NCBI GenBank assembly: GCA_029255685.2
Contig: CM055313.2
Location: 44,534,079-44,598,078 of the forward strand
Direction: 5' to 3'
Source: Silene conica
Taxonomy: Eukaryota; Streptophyta; Magnoliopsida; Caryophyllales; Caryophyllaceae
Length of the DNA stretch: 64,000 nucleotides
Part shown: positions 46,401-57,557 of the stretch, piece by piece
Layout: every line of letters starts with the position of its first letter
Position numbering within the stretch: the first letter of the stretch is position 1
Notes under the pieces: model-generated
What the model was told of the DNA's origin: nothing
The model's input: the letters and a program-made list of their open reading frames with translations, nothing else
The model's database searches: none
Program-made: the position numbers and the translations under genes

Positions 46401-47851
46401 GAGGAAATCACTCGGACACCCTTTTGAGGGCGAGTTCCCCTATAGGAAACACGAACTCCTGAAGAACTCCTCAAGCAGATTTTCTGGTCGCGACACTCGA
46501 AGCGAGCATGGTATCGCGATAACCAATCCATACCGAGGATAATGTCAAACTCCTCGAGAGGAAATCTCAGTAAGTCCGCTGGAAATGTGGCTTGACCAAT
46601 AACAATAGGAACATCCCTATGGGACGATGAGCAGGCAAATACGTCTCCAGAAGGTAAGGAAATGGAAGTCTCCTCAACCAACGAAGACTCAAGAGCTAGA
46701 CGATCGGCGAACTGAGTCGATATAAATGATAAAGAAGCTCCAGTGTCGAACAAAATAAGGCACTCAGCGCCAAGTACAGAAAATATACCAGCCACAATAT
46801 CCGGATGAGCCTCAGCCTCAGCCCTAGTCATCACAAAAATCTTCCCTTTCGGCTTCCCTCCTCTGGTAGCTGCAGCAGCAGTGGCAGCCTTGCCCAATGC
46901 GGTGTTTCTCTCAGGACACTCAAAGGATCTATGCCCAAGTCTGTTGCATGTATAGCACTTGAAAGCATTCTTGAAACAGTCGAACCCTGGGTGAGGTGGT
47001 TTACCACAACGGTGGCAAACGCTAGCAGCTGTGTCGGTATGAACAATGGTCTTGGGAATCGGAGCAGTGAACCTCTCGAATCGCTTCTTCTGGGAAGAAG
47101 GCGATGAAGCAGTAGGAACGAAAGGTCTCTTCCCCTGGTACACAGACCTCTGGTGAGAAGTGAAACTGGGAGTAGCGGCACGAGTCTCAGCATCAATAGC
47201 ACGAATAGAACTCTCGGCCCAAATAGCATCGTCATACACCTCCACAAAAGAAGTAGAGTCACGACGAACCATGCTCTCAATCCTCGGCCCTAGCTTCCCA
47301 CGGTAGAAATATACCCTCTCAGCCTCATCACGAACAAATCTCGATGCAAAGTGAGCTAACTGGTTGAACTTGTCAGTAAACTCCTGGACGGTCATCTTGC
47401 CTTGCTTCAAATCCATAAACTCTTTCAACCTCTGCGATCTCAACTCCTTGGGATAAAACCTCGCCTCTAGTCTGTCTTTGAAAGCCTCCCAATCAAACAA
47501 CGGGTCAAGAATAGCGGTAGGTCCAGCCAATGCCCACCAACGGTCAGCCTCCAATGTCAGGAAGTGAGCGGCTAAACGCACTCTATCCTCCCTAACGACT
47601 GAGTATAAGGTGAAGCTCTTCTCCATCTCTCTAAACCACTCTGTGAGGGCTACTGGGTCAGCCTCGCCTCCGTAGGTCCTAACATGGCTTTGGGACATCT
47701 GAGAAGCAATCCAGGAGAAGCTACCCGGACGATTAGTCTCGCCGCCCGGCGGTGGAGGAGGTGGAACATTCTCTGCTTGCTGTCTCTGAGTCTCAAGCAA
47801 ATGCTGAATTGCTTGAAGAACGATGTTATCAGCAGCTCTAGGTCTCACCAT
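43415..47851 (-). CDS. gag-pol: Tekay Gag-Pol polyprotein (1478 aa), intact
   Basis: One uninterrupted frame from ATG at 47851 to a stop at 43415. Retrotransposon Gag spans residues ~55-215 ([29 protein letters not shown]). The zinc knuckle CX2CX4HX4C is at 299-312, after a second Cys/His block at 279-292. The aspartic protease has DTG at 369-371. Reverse transcriptase (~570-740) carries [20 protein letters not shown] and the catalytic FIDD at 701-704. RNase H begins at ~846 ([14 protein letters not shown]). Integrase has a zinc finger at H1063, H1070, C1100, C1103 and a D,D-35-E core at D1133, D1194, E1230. A chromodomain-like C-terminus (~1430-1475, [19 protein letters not shown]) is typical of Tekay and is thought to steer insertion to silent chromatin. 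Length and order are normal for the lineage. It is the only intact mobile-element gene in the window. Confidence 0.97.
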   Translation of the reverse strand: MVRPRAADNIVLQAIQHLLETQRQQAENVPPPPPPGGETNRPGSFSWIASQMSQSHVRTYGGEADPVALTEWFREMEKSFTLYSVVREDRVRLAAHFLTLEADRWWALAGPTAILDPLFDWEAFKDRLEARFYPKELRSQRLKEFMDLKQGKMTVQEFTDKFNQLAHFASRFVRDEAERVYFYRGKLGPRIESMVRRDSTSFVEVYDDAIWAESSIRAIDAETRAATPSFTSHQRSVYQGKRPFVPTASSPSSQKKRFERFTAPIPKTIVHTDTAASVCHRCGKPPHPGFDCFKNAFKCYTCNRLGHRSFECPERNTALGKAATAAAATRGGKPKGKIFVMTRAEAEAHPDIVAGIFSVLGAECLILFDTGASLSFISTQFADRLALESSLVEETSISLPSGDVFACSSSHRDVPIVIGQATFPADLLRFPLEEFDIILGMDWLSRYHARFECRDQKICLRSSSGVRVSYRGTRPQKGVRVISSMKASHLLRKGCQAFLCVVTAAKPSLPKLEDVAIVCEYPDVFPDDLPGIPPERDVEFTIELVPGTGPISKAPYRMAPPELKELKQQLEEMIEKGFIRPSASPWGAPVLFVKKKDGSMRLCIDYRELNRVTVKNRYPLPRIDDLFDQLRGASRFSKIDLRSGYHQIPVREADIAKTAFRTRYGHFEFVVMPFGLTNAPAIFMDQMNRTFSEYLVTCVVVFIDDILIYSKTDEEHAEHLRLILGILRKQKWFAKFSKCEFWLSKVAFLGHVISSEGVMVDPAKIEAVVDWESPKDVGEIRSFLGLAGYYRRFVEDFSRLARPMTQLLKKEAKFVWTDKCESSFQELKTRLTSAPVLALPEIGVDFDVYCDASMLGLGCVLTQSGKVIAYSSRQLRVHEVNYPTHDLELAAVVHALKMWRHYLMGSHCRIFTDHKSLKYIFTQKDLNMRQRRWLELVKDYDIELLYHEGKANVVADALSCKTSHSMSAMRVLPDELCSEFRKLRLEMVGSGFDWLSAMTAEPSLYWEIRQSLPLDADFKKFEAKISSGVAPDLVIDADGFLRFRGRMYVPVVPNLRKRILDEAHLSPYSVHPGGEKMHKDLRLMFWWPGMKKEILDYVSRCLTCQQVKIEHRRPGGLLQPLPIPQWKWECISMDFVTALPKTVGGKDAIWVIVDRLTKCARFVPIRETWDMDRLARAYIAEIVRYHGVPREIVSDRDPRFCSRFWKALQEAMGSRLLMSTAFHAATDGQSERTIQTLEDLLRACALDFQSSWEQSLPLVEFSYNNSYHASIGMAPYEALYGRKCRSPICWDQASDVRDLGPDQLAVTIDQVQLIRNRMKAAQDRQKSYADVRRRPLEFEEGDSVFLRVSPLKGVKRFGVKGKLSPKYIGPFVIAKKIGAVAYRLDLPPSLGKVHNVFHVSQLRRYISDPSHVLPREIENLEPSLAFEERPVKILDRQERKLRSKVVPLVKILWRCGEVEEQTWETEASMRAAHPFLFD

Positions 47852-48003
47852 CCTTCAAAAGAGAAAATAAGGATTAGCTTAGCAATTAGCAATCACAAAT
47901 AGACTACAAAATAAGTCCTTAAATCTACCCATCTCTCATTCATTATTTGTTTATTTGGTCAAGTTAAGGTTGGGGGTCACATGAGTGCGTCGGGAGCAAT
48001 AAT

Positions 48004-48015
48004 GCTCTGATACCA
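48004..48015 (-). other. Tekay primer binding site
   Basis: The sense strand reads TGGTATCAGAGC two bases inside the 5' LTR, complementary to the 3' end of initiator methionine tRNA. Confidence 0.9.
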
Positions 48016-48017
48016 AC

Positions 48018-50946
48018 TGTAAAACCCCTCGCGAAAGCGGAAAAGTAAACACATAAAAGTACTAAAAATGCAGCGGAATTTAAAACTTTTTAGAAGATAA
48101 AACCACATGCGAGAAGTCTTAACTGAAACATAAACTGAAACTGAAAACTGAAATGGATAAGTAACAGTTCTAGGTACGGAAATGAAAATATATACATCGC
48201 CTGGGATGGAACATCCCTACAGGCACCAAAACGTAAACAACAAAGTCTAAGAGTCTAGCTAAGCGTAAACGGGTAAGTCATCTGATGAATGGATCATCAC
48301 TCGCTAGCTCTCCTGTAACCCTGATCTCCAACCCTGCATGTACCTACATACATGAAAACATGTACGCCACAATCAGTGGGGAGTGACTAGAGTTCTCCTA
48401 GCCACCTTTTGTGACAACACGTAACATACAAAGCAATACAGAATACTCCAACATATAACAACATGTGAAGCATAAACAACTCATCATCTGATCTCTTACT
48501 ATCAGGCGATTACCATGCACGGCTCTCAACTAACTTCATAAACAACTAGGAAGGAGAGCCGGTTTCCCTACTGGTTACCCAGTCGGGGGGTCTTTCAGTC
48601 CCACTATTTATGAAACCGAACAAGAGTCATCCAATGCCTTGGATGATTAAACCACAACTCAATAAACATTCATTAACTCATCTTTATCAATAACCATCTC
48701 TGATACAAACCAACTCAAGGTAAGAAGACAACATCAGCAGGTAAAGGTTCAGCGGTCAACTTAAGACATAACCTATACCAAATTCATTCAGCAAGTGAAA
48801 AGGTTCAGCGGTCAACTTAAGACATAACCTAGACACCAAACAATCATTCAGCAAGCAAGGACTCAGAGGCCAACTTAAGGCATAGACCCGCCAATCAGCA
48901 AGATACTAGACTCAGCGGCCAACTTAAGGCATAGACTAGCATCCAAAAGCAAAGGACTCAGAGGCCAACTTAAGGCATGTCCCTTCACCACATCGCAAGG
49001 TACCAGACTCAGAGGCCAACTTAAGGCATGTCCTAGCACCAAACATCTACACTCCGGGCAAGGTGTCAATACCTTAGCTCCCCCGTTGTGCAGCTGCTCC
49101 ACTCGTCAGACTCAGAGGCCAACTTAAGGCATGTTCCAACGCGATCACTATCAAACATGTCTGGACTCAGAGGCCAACTTAAGGCATGTTCCAGACACGA
49201 CAAACATACACATATAGGGCTCAGAGGCCAACTTAAGGCATATCCCCATATATGACAAACAACTCACGTATTAAGTTCAGAGGCCAACTTAAGGCATAAC
49301 TTAATACGCATCAATACAATATCAATCAGAGTTTATGAACTAAACATCAGTTCTACTTTTCTTATCCTCTAATCACCACTTAATTGACCCCGAGAACTAA
49401 GTTAAGGGAGAGCCGGTTTCCCTTTCGGTTGCCCGACCGGGGGGTCTCTATCCTCACTCCATTCCCGAACCCAATATAGTGTTGCCCGTACACCGGGGAC
49501 CTCAAATACATGTGACAAGCATACAAAACGAGTTTCAATCAAAACCGATTAACCGTTTAAAAGTTATGAACGAAAAACTAATAAACAACATTCAGGGGTC
49601 CCCAGCCGGTCGGCAGGCAGCCGGTCGGCCGGCTGGTGACCTCTCCCCTTTCACTTTCCTTCAAAACCGAGAAATAACAAGAAAGGGTTCCCAGCCGGTC
49701 GGCAGGCAGCCGGTCGGCCGGCTGGGAAGACCTTCCCAAAGCCTACAAAACAACTCGCATCCAATCCCATATGTACCCTCAGCCGGCTGGCAGGCGGCCG
49801 GTCTGCCGGCTGAGGTCCCCTTCTACTTAGGTCTTCGCAAAGTTACTCAAGACAAAACGACTACCAGCCGGTCGGCAGGCAGCCGGTCGGCCGGCTGGCA
49901 GTCCTAGGCCAATTTCCACAAAAACTCGAAAATTCACCAGATGCTCTCCCAGCTGGTCGACCGGCGGCCGGTCGGTCGACCGGCTCAGAGAGCCTGTCAC
50001 GCAAAAACGCATTTTCCAAATACTTCTAAATCCCCACAAATCGATACCCAAACTTCACAATTGCTACAATATAAGTTTACCCATCATTATTAAACATTCA
50101 ATACTACTTCCTAGCAGCACGAAATTCCCATAACAATCCTTAAGACGGTCAAAACAAGTATCCGTCGCAAACATGAGATTTTCCATCAAAACAACATATG
50201 AGCATATAAGCCTTAACAAGCATAAATTCATCAAAGTAAAGCATTCCTAAGCATGTTACTACAACTCTTGATCATCAAACATTAACAAAAACAGAAATCA
50301 AGTCAAGAATCACATCAATATGCTAATATACACATAAAGGCCGAGTTTCTCATTATCGTCACCTTAAAGCTTATTCCGGCAAGTGATCCTCCTCTACCAC
50401 GTAAGAGTCCACGTCGGGATCGTCAAGACCAACCCCTACAATAAAGAAAACGGTTTAAGAACACCAAAAACGAATTATAGGAGAACAGGCCGAATTTTAA
50501 AGGTTGACGAAACGAAAATTGAAAGTGATGGATGTCTTGGAAATCGAACGAGGATTCCGAAAATGTACTTACTTTCGCGATTCGATGAACGGATGATGGA
50601 GAAAACTCGAAAAGAAGGAAGGGTTTTATGGAGGTTTTGAGAGATTTAAAGTTACAGTGAAATGAAACTTGAGGGAGAAGAAGATGTTGACATATGGGGT
50701 TTATAAGGTACAAGTGGGTCCTTTCCGAATAATTAAATGGAACGGACTTTTAAACGGATATGGAACGAGTACTTGAGTCGGGTATCTAATTATGCCAAGT
50801 TGTATTCGTCTTAAGAACTGGAGGTTCTTAAGGCGGATCTTATTTATTTATAAAAATTTCCGAATTAAATTATTAAAATATTATTTTATTATTTAAAATA
50901 ATTAAAATCGCTTAAATTAGGTTTTACGAAAATACGGGATGTTACA
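48018..50946 (-). mobile_element. Tekay 5' LTR (minus strand)
   Basis: Copy of the LTR at 40421-43349, offset by exactly 7597 bases. It holds the promoter for the element, which I cannot place by eye, and the same hairpin arrays at 48740-49308 and 49602-49986. One of the three LTR differences (49954, T for C) removes a base pair from the stem of the fifth GC hairpin. Confidence 0.95.
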
Positions 50947-52670
50947 ATTTTGGGTAATGAGCAAACAATTTTCCTCTCAAAGGAGGACATGACTCAACTC
51001 TTGAATATGGAAAGACTTAGCATATCATGCATTCAGGCTTTTATTGGGTAAGTGACTGCTCAGACTTTTGGAATTAAAATTTTTCAATGAATATGAGAAT
51101 AACAATGAGCAAGGTACTAATTTAGATTTACTTTATATATTATAGGTACTTGCATAGCATATGTGACAATGATAGATATGGGTTTATTTGTCCGCAAATG
51201 TCTTCATTGGTTGGTCAAAGTGCAGATGATGCTGCCATATATATCTCTAAATGGATGAATAAAGGAAAGAAACAAATTTATTTGGCTCCGTATTACCACG
51301 AGTAAGTATTTCAGATATGCTGCCTATTAGGTTTTTCAGATTTTGGAATACATTTTTAATATGCTGCCTATTTTCAGATTTTTGGAATACAAATTAAAAT
51401 GTTTTTCAGGTTTTTCATATTCACAAGTATTTCAGATATGCTGCCTATTTTCAGATTTTGGAGTACAAATTAAAATGAGAATGAATAAATGAATACATTT
51501 TTAATATGCTGCCTATTAGGTTTTTCAGATTTTTGATTTTAATATTGCAGGAATCATTGGATGCTTGCCATAATAGATATTGTAGAACGCAATCAAGTTT
51601 ATTGGTGTGATCCAATAGGAAACCCAGAGATTCCAATATTTAAGACATTACTTAATACATGAGCTCATTTTAATTGCGATTAATTGTTATCAAATGTTCA
51701 TTGAAACACCACTTACGCCGTTTATATAATAACTTTTTCCCCCAAAATGTACCAATGTCATAGGTCTATAAGTGAATATGGCTATGAAGGGGGCAGAAGG
51801 AAGTCTGGTAAAATGCCGCAATGGATAAAGCTTGATGTAAGTATTTGTTGTGTTTTCAAAATAAATTCCGTGACTTGGCTCCACCATGAAATTATTGCAT
51901 AGACTTTGTTTAATATTATGTTAGAAATGAACGTGCCATTTGTACTCAATCATGTCATGTTTTAGTGTGCCCGTCAACCAGGTACAACAGAATGTGGTTA
52001 CTACATCATGCGATACATGGTTGAGATCGTCACTAGTCCTAACTCAACCCGTTCTCTAAGTGAGGTAATTTTTTTCTTTTTCATTCATTATTCGAAGTAA
52101 GTATTTGTAGTTTGTATAGTCTTAAACCATATTCAACGCGCAACCAGGGTTGGGTTATAGGGTGATGTTTTTTTCGCTAATTATCAGTCGCTGGATTGAA
52201 CTGTACATTCCAGTTCCTTGAACAAACTGGAGAGGATCCTAATTCAGCAAAAACAAATGTTGAATATGCTGTATTTGATACGCCTGAGGATATGTTATTT
52301 TGGTTTTCGTCATTTAGTTTAGTATGGGTTCGAGCCGTGTAAGACTATAAATAAAGCAAACCTGGCCTCTCTCCCCTAAGCTTAACAATGTTGTATATGG
52401 AGTTTGGTGACACGTTTGTAAAGCAGTTGATATGCTGTATTTGTTTGGCACTTGGTACTGGTGGTGTTGTGTCAAAGTTAATACTCTGTATGTCATTGGA
52501 AGTTCGATTATTGGTTTCACTATCTAGTCAAGTCTTGTTTTCATTCAATGTCAGTTTTTTAATAAAGTATTTTTCTTAACATGCAGCTTTTTCAAGATAC
52601 AACATCATATTCACAAGACGAAATCGACGAGGTTCGCGACTTATGGGCAGATTATTTTCTGAATAATTAG

Positions 52671-52944
52671 TAATATAGTGTATTACTTTGTCGGATGATG
52701 GGTTTGGTTATATTATATTACGTACGTATACACCATATTTTGTAACTTACATTTGGTGGCTTTTGATATTATTCAATGCGTGATAGGATAGTGCTTTTTG
52801 CATATGTACGTAATGTATTGGCCATGGATGTATTTGGTGACACCGGATTTTGGATAATGCTTGTGATTTTTGCATAGTTGATGAATTGTTGAGCTGGTTG
52901 ATTATATTAAACCGGCTTATTAAGCTTTTTTTAAAAACACGAAA
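52671..52944 (+). other. CACTA-3 3' untranslated and spacer sequence
   Basis: AT-rich noncoding sequence after the stop of the Ulp1 block, before the right subterminal repeats. Confidence 0.5.
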
Positions 52945-53287
52945 ATAAAGAATATGCATCGGGTTTTTAAAAACCTGATGTCTAATAGAGAGAATATACA
53001 TTAGTGTTTAGTAGAAAACTGATGCATATTTGACGAATAGACATCAGAGAAAATTAAACTGATGTATAACAAAAGTAATATACATCGGATTTTACTAGAA
53101 AACCGATGCATATCCTTGATATAGACATCAGATAAAATACAACTGATGTCTATTCTCAAAATAGACATCGGTTTTAAAACCGATGTATATGTGTAAAAGT
53201 ATATACATGTGAAGACTGTGCATCAGTTGTAAATCTGATGCATATTGACGAAAAAGTCCGATGTCTATTACGATTTTTCTAGTAGTG
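52945..53287 (-). repeat. CACTA-3 right subterminal and terminal repeats
   Basis: About 14 copies in both orientations of ATGCATCGG / GATGTCTAT / AGACATCAG motifs, ending ATTTTTCTAGTAGTG. They match the left-end motifs at 30216-30425. Confidence 0.88.
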
Positions 53288-53290
53288 CAT

Positions 53291-54235
53291 GGACTTAAAA
53301 TGTTTGTTTACTCGCGAAATTAATTTCTTATTTTGTGAATTTTGGACCTTAATTTATGAATCCGGGTCCTTATTTTGTGAAACGTGGACTTAAAATGTTT
53401 GTTGACTTACGAAATTTATAATTTCTTATTTCGTGAATCTTGGACCTTAATTTGTGAAACCGAAACCATATTTCGTGAAACTTGGACTTCAAATAATTGT
53501 TCACTCACGAAATGTTAAATTTTTTATATCATGAATCTTGGACCTTAATTTGTGAAACCGGGACCTTATTTCGTGAATCATATACATTGTTTTATGAATC
53601 TTAAAGCTTATTTTGTGAAACTAGAAGGTAATATTGTGAAATTTTAATCATTTTTATTTTGTGAATCATAGACCTTATTTTGTGAATCAAATAGCTTATA
53701 TTGTGAAACTAGAAGGTAATATTGTGAAACTTGGTCATAAATGGTCGAAATCACCTATTTTGCTCGTTTTCTTATTTTGTGAATCATAAATATTGTTTTG
53801 TGAATCGTAGAACTTCTATTGTGAAACTAGAAGGCACTATTGTGAATCTTGGTCATAAATAGTCGAAATCAACTATTTTGCTCATTTTCTTATTTTGTGA
53901 ATCATAGACCTTGTTTTGTGAATCCTAAAACTTCTATTGTGAAACTAGAAAGCACTATTGTGAATCTTGGTCATAAATAGTCGAAATCAACTATTTTGCT
54001 CATTTTCTTATTTTGTGAATCATAGACCTTATTTTGTGAATATGAGAGCTTATATTGTGAAACTAGAAGACAATATTGTGAAACTTGGTTATAAATAGTC
54101 GAAATCACCTATTTTGCTTGTTTTCTTATTTTGTGAATCATACACCTTGTTTTGTGAATCCTAAAACTTCTATTGTGAAACTAGAAAGCACTATTCTAAA
54201 ACTTGGTCATAAATAGTCGACATTGGTTATTTTTC
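53291..54235. repeat. Tandem repeat, right block, shifting to a ~118 bp higher-order unit
   Basis: This continues the left block (TTTGTGAATCTTGGACC, TTTCGTGAAACTTGGACTT). From about 53570 the unit changes to a longer one containing GAAACTAGAAGGTAATATTG, then CATAAATAGTCGAAATCA and CTATTTTGCTCATTTTCTT, repeated about five times. Confidence 0.88.
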
Positions 54236-54960
54236 CATAAAGATTAGAAGGCAAAATTCATGTTACTGACACCCAAATGTAGTGTTCAAGTGTCGAAACT
54301 CATGTGCAAATGTCAAGTATCCGATATAGTACACAAGTAAACTTGAAGAGTCAAATTAGCTAAGGAGTCAACAACGAACTTCAATCTCAAACGATTTAGT
54401 ATCAGAAAACATGAATCAAAAATTAATTATGAAAAGAATATATTAGCCCTAGAAGACGAAAAACTAATATTAGGAACAAAACTAGATCATGATATAATGA
54501 GCAAAAACCATATAAAATTAGGATTTCAAGTTTGAATATGCATAATTAAAAATTAAAAATTAATTATGAAAAGAATACTTAAAATAATATGCGAGAACAC
54601 GGTGTAAAATCCGAAAATGCACAAATCGCAAGAGAATTGAAGAAATTGTAACTTGATACTGACAAATAAGACGAGATAGAATGAGCAAACGATAAAGACG
54701 AACACTACGATTCAAAAATTGAAAAACATACGACACAAAAATCAATAAATTACTAAATTACACATTAAACATCAAAAATTAATTTGATTAGCTAGGAAAA
54801 TACCTTCAAAATTGATCGGATCAGTAGTGAAGAACTAATTAAATAGACGATGATCGAGCTTCCAAATAGTGATGAAAGAAAGAAATAACGATGAAAGTTG
54901 CAGTAAAGAGAGAAAGTTAGCTAGTTGATCGATTGATCGATTGTAGAAGACGAGCTAAAG

Positions 54961-55017
<57 letters not shown>

Positions 55018-55193
55018 GAGAGAGAGAGAGTGCGTTGAGTAAGCTTGGAAAAATATGAGGATTTTGTGTCATAATTGGAGTTTTGTAGAGGCACGTGGCA
55101 ACATCCGGTGCGTCTAAATTATTTAGATCCGACGACTAAGATGAGTACAATGGCCTCACCCTAAGGAGGGTGCCTCACATGATTCAATTTCTG
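54236..55193. other. Right part of the TA-flanked element, noncoding
   Basis: AT-rich with no supported gene. It contains a (GA)n run at 54967-55030 and ends at the GTGCCTCACATGATT terminus. Confidence 0.5.
54967..55030. repeat. (GA)n microsatellite
   Basis: About 30 GA units broken once by TGA near 55014. Confidence 0.95.
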
Positions 55194-55221
55194 TATATAT
55201 ATATATGTATATATATATATA

Positions 55222-55780
55222 GAATCGGGATCCTATGAGAACCACCAATATAATGAGAACCATGAGAACTCTACCTTACGGACTTTTTAAAAAAAAATTA
55301 ATGACATATTTGGATTCGACATGGAATTTTATGGCTAGAGAACATATTTCGTGGTCTAGAAAATATATACTAGTGACGGAAATTAAGGTGAGATACGTTT
55401 CATTAATTTTCATGCACTTACTACCGATTTTTACGCATCTATCATTTTTCATGCACCTAGAACTCGTTTTAATGCACGTAGGGCCTCTTATTTCATGCAC
55501 CTAGTAATCATTTTCATGCATGTAAAAAATTTCATGCACGTAGTAGTCGTTTTCATGCATTTATAGCCGTTTTAGTATGTCTAATTGTATTTTATACACT
55601 AAGTATATATTTTGTTAATAAAATCAAATTTTTTTGTTTAATGATACTAAAGTGTGTATTTAAATAAGCTAAACTAATGGTAAATGATCCATCAAAACTT
55701 TCGAATCGAGATATGGTGGAGATTTAGTGATGGTTCTCATGGTTCTCATTATAAGGGTGGTTCTCACCGGATCCCGACCC
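55222..55780. mobile_element. TA-flanked MITE-like element (559 bp)
   Basis: Left end GAATCGGGATCCTATGAGAA and right end ...GGTGGTTCTCACC-GGATCCCGACCC are inverted repeats of about 28 bp, with TA repeats outside. The first ~170 bases closely match the fold-back element at 28014 (CATGAGAACTCTACCTTACG, GACATGGAATTTTATGGCTA), so they are one family. The right half instead carries repeated TTTCATGCAC(G/C)TAG words. No protein is encoded. Confidence 0.75.
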
Positions 55781-55806
55781 TATATATATATATGTATATA
55801 TATATG

Positions 55807-55851
<45 letters not shown>
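55781..55851. repeat. (TA)n microsatellite
   Basis: TA units with a few ATGTATG interruptions between two TA-flanked elements. Confidence 0.92.
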
Positions 55852-55852
<1 letters not shown>

Positions 55853-56470
55853 CCGGATCCGGTGAGTCTGTCTCATTAGATGAGTATTGAGTCCAAATAA
55901 GGGTCATCAGATCTAAGGTAATCAATGTCCCATAATTAACCACGTCGGCAACCCCTTCAACCTCACTTCTTCATCTCCTTCATCCACCTTCATCACTATC
56001 TTCATTCACTGTCATCTCCCTCTACTAATTCAACAACAACACCACAATCACCAATCAAACCCAGTTCAATAACCACATACATCACCATCACCATCACCAT
56101 AGTAATTTGATTGGTTGATCATAATTAAGGGCACACTCATTATCACTGCAACATCCGCCTAAATTGTCTTTCAAAGAGATCAAATTTATACCTCTTTTTC
56201 CCAGTCGCATCGAATTGTGATGATGCCCAATATCACAGTTTGAACAGCAGACCCATGAAAAAAACATGTCTGCCTGCCTACCCTCTAAACTGGTGGCCCT
56301 AAATAATATCAAAGTTAAGTAGATTTGCCATTACTCCAAGATCAAATTTCAAGCCCATCAAATCCAAGAGGAACACCTAAGAGATAGTAGCAGCCCAGGT
56401 TTATGTAAGCCACTAAACTTTGCCACCTGGATCCCACCGCAACACCTACAAGAAAAAGTAGGTCATCATG
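55852..56470. other. Left end of another TA-flanked element plus unassigned sequence
   Basis: The terminus GGCCGGATCCGGTGAGTCTG abuts the TA tract. The rest includes a CT/CA-rich stretch (about 55950-56100) but no supported gene. It is cut by the LTR starting at 56471. Confidence 0.45.
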
Positions 56471-57523
56471 TGATACGATTATGGATAGGGCATCGATTTG
56501 TCACTACATGCAAAGATCGCTAAGGAAAATTATATTAGCTATTTTATTATTGATTGTCTCTTGGCTAGTATTTTGCTTAATTAAGGTTCGATGGGCTTTA
56601 CAATCTTGGATTAATAAGAAGTTGTCCAAGAACAAAGCAACTCAAAAGGAAGCAAGGGCTCGAGGAGGAACGGCCCATGAACCAAGGCTGCTCGGTCACG
56701 GCCCGGCAGTGGATCGGGCATGAGCGTTGGAGTGCTCGGCCAATGTGGATTCCTACTAGGCATTGGAGTGTTTTCAATTTCTTTGTTATTTTTATTAAGT
56801 TAGTTTGGTTTGTTATAGTTAGTTATTAGTTTGTTAGGTAGTTACTAGTTTGTTACAAGTTAATTATTACCTAGTTAATTAATTATCCTAGGGTTGTTAG
56901 GATTAGTTATTAAATTCTTTTAACAACCTAAGATATAGTTTAATTTTAATAAGGATTATATTTAATCCATTAGGACAGAAATTAGGACTCATATTTCAAG
57001 GAAGATTCGAGGATCTTTCAGTCTAGCTTTGGAACATGTGCCTTAGTATATATAGGGCTCATTGTTCTCTTTTGTAATTCATTCAGTTAATTATCAAAGT
57101 TATAAAAAATTACAAATTTTCTTTTAAGGCATACTTAAAGAATCCAAGGACTCATCGAGTGTTGATCCGAACCGTTGGTACTTCGTCGCGTTTCAAGTAT
57201 TGACAAGATTTACAAACTATAGGTCTAAGGAGTAAATCACCATTGTTTGAACTATAGGTCTAGGGCAAACAAATATCCTTCTACCTTAGGGATTCAGCTC
57301 AAGACCGTCACAACTACAAAAACAACCATCACCACCATCACCACCGACGGACCACCACCAACGACATCATCATCACCACCGTTCATCATTCATCGTTCAT
57401 TATCAATCAAGATTCAAGAAAGATCGATTCATACATTACCTAAATTGCTAATTCATTCAAGATTACTCTTAAAGATTACAAGAAGCTTCCGCGGACGATT
57501 TCTTTGCTCAAGAATTCGTATCA
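56471..57523 (+). mobile_element. LTR of an unclassified retrotransposon (1053 bp)
   Basis: It starts TGATACGATTATGG and ends GAATTCGTATCA, and aligns with the solo LTR at 62073-63158. A primer binding site follows, so this is a 5' LTR. Weak frames at 56481-56723 and 57247-57597 (a Thr/Pro-rich translation of ACC/CAT repeats) are shared with the other copy but show no domain. The Met-tRNA site is compatible with copia or chromovirus groups. I cannot choose between them. Confidence 0.8.
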
Positions 57524-57557
57524 TTAGTGGTATCAGAGCTTCGGCTCTTGATTTCTT
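57524..57557 (+). other. Primer binding site and first internal bases of that element
   Basis: TTAG-TGGTATCAGAGC (site at 57528-57539) directly after the LTR, then 18 bases of leader before copy A of the Gag-only family begins. Confidence 0.8.

Larger units (their letters stand above)
40421..50946 (-). mobile_element. Complete Tekay (chromovirus) Ty3/gypsy retrotransposon, 10,526 bp
   Basis: Two LTRs of identical length (2929 bp) flank a 4.7 kb centre, with a 5 bp ATTTT duplication. The minus strand is the sense strand: 5' LTR 50946-48018, primer binding site 48015-48004, gag-pol 47851-43415, purine tract (AAGTTGGGGTGAT, 43362-43350) and 3' LTR 43349-40421. By eye the LTRs differ at 41917/49514, 42357/49954 and 43091/50688. 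That is about 0.1 percent, so the insertion is very recent, and with an open gag-pol it may still be active. Confidence 0.97.
38763..52670 (+). pseudogene. Second CACTA gene: plant transposase-like / DUF8039 protein with C-terminal Ulp1 protease, interrupted by a Tekay element
   Basis: Ten exon blocks with consistent plant splice sites: 38763-38984, 39075-39304, 39397-39699, ~39790-40056, 40173-40420 joined to 50952-51047, 51146-51301, 51551-51658, 51764-51836, 51966-52064, 52587-52670 (stop TAG). The first blocks resemble the En/Spm-type plant transposase_24 family (SRGGYRKIRLKLEEK). Block 4 fits DUF8039 (LHNVALGRVFRSPSP, FTIGDAIGSFVRWPKNL). Blocks 6-9 form a C48/Ulp1 cysteine protease with the expected order of His (NHWMLAIID), Asp (WCDPIG) and Cys (QPGTTECGYYIMRYM). 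Such CACTA proteins usually bind the subterminal repeats; the protease role is unknown. Defects: a base missing near 39259, a probable donor lost at 51659 (ATGAGC where GTGAGC is expected), and the Tekay element in exon 5. Confidence 0.8.
30216..53287 (+). mobile_element. CACTA-3: large CACTA (En/Spm) transposon, 23 kb including nested insertions
   Basis: Termini are CACTACTACAGAATG (left) and ATTTTTCTAGTAGTG (right), with a CAT duplication outside. Both ends carry dense subterminal motifs in both orientations (AGACATCAG/CTGATGTCT, GATGCATAT, TACATCGGTTTT). Inside are a TNP2 transposase gene (34495-37658) and a second spliced gene with a Ulp1-type protease (38763-52670), both on the plus strand. 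Removing a solo LTR (2.3 kb) and a Tekay element (10.5 kb) leaves an element of about 10 kb, a normal autonomous size. Both genes are broken, so it cannot move by itself, though the termini may still be usable by a related transposase. Confidence 0.95.
28744..55193. mobile_element. TA-flanked element split by the large CACTA transposon
   Basis: The left end is GAGGCCGGATCACGTGAGGC. The right end, ...GTGCCTCACATGATTCAATT, contains the inverse of GATCA(C/T)GTGAGGC, giving imperfect terminal inverted repeats. (TA)n lies outside both ends. Subtracting the CACTA insertion leaves about 3.4 kb, noncoding as far as I can see, mostly a tandem repeat in its left part. The superfamily is uncertain (TA target suggests Tc1/mariner-like). 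Confidence 0.55.

Noticed and set aside
43433..47280. Plus-strand frames opposite the Tekay gag-pol
   Set aside because: They are antisense shadows of a confirmed 1478-codon gene.
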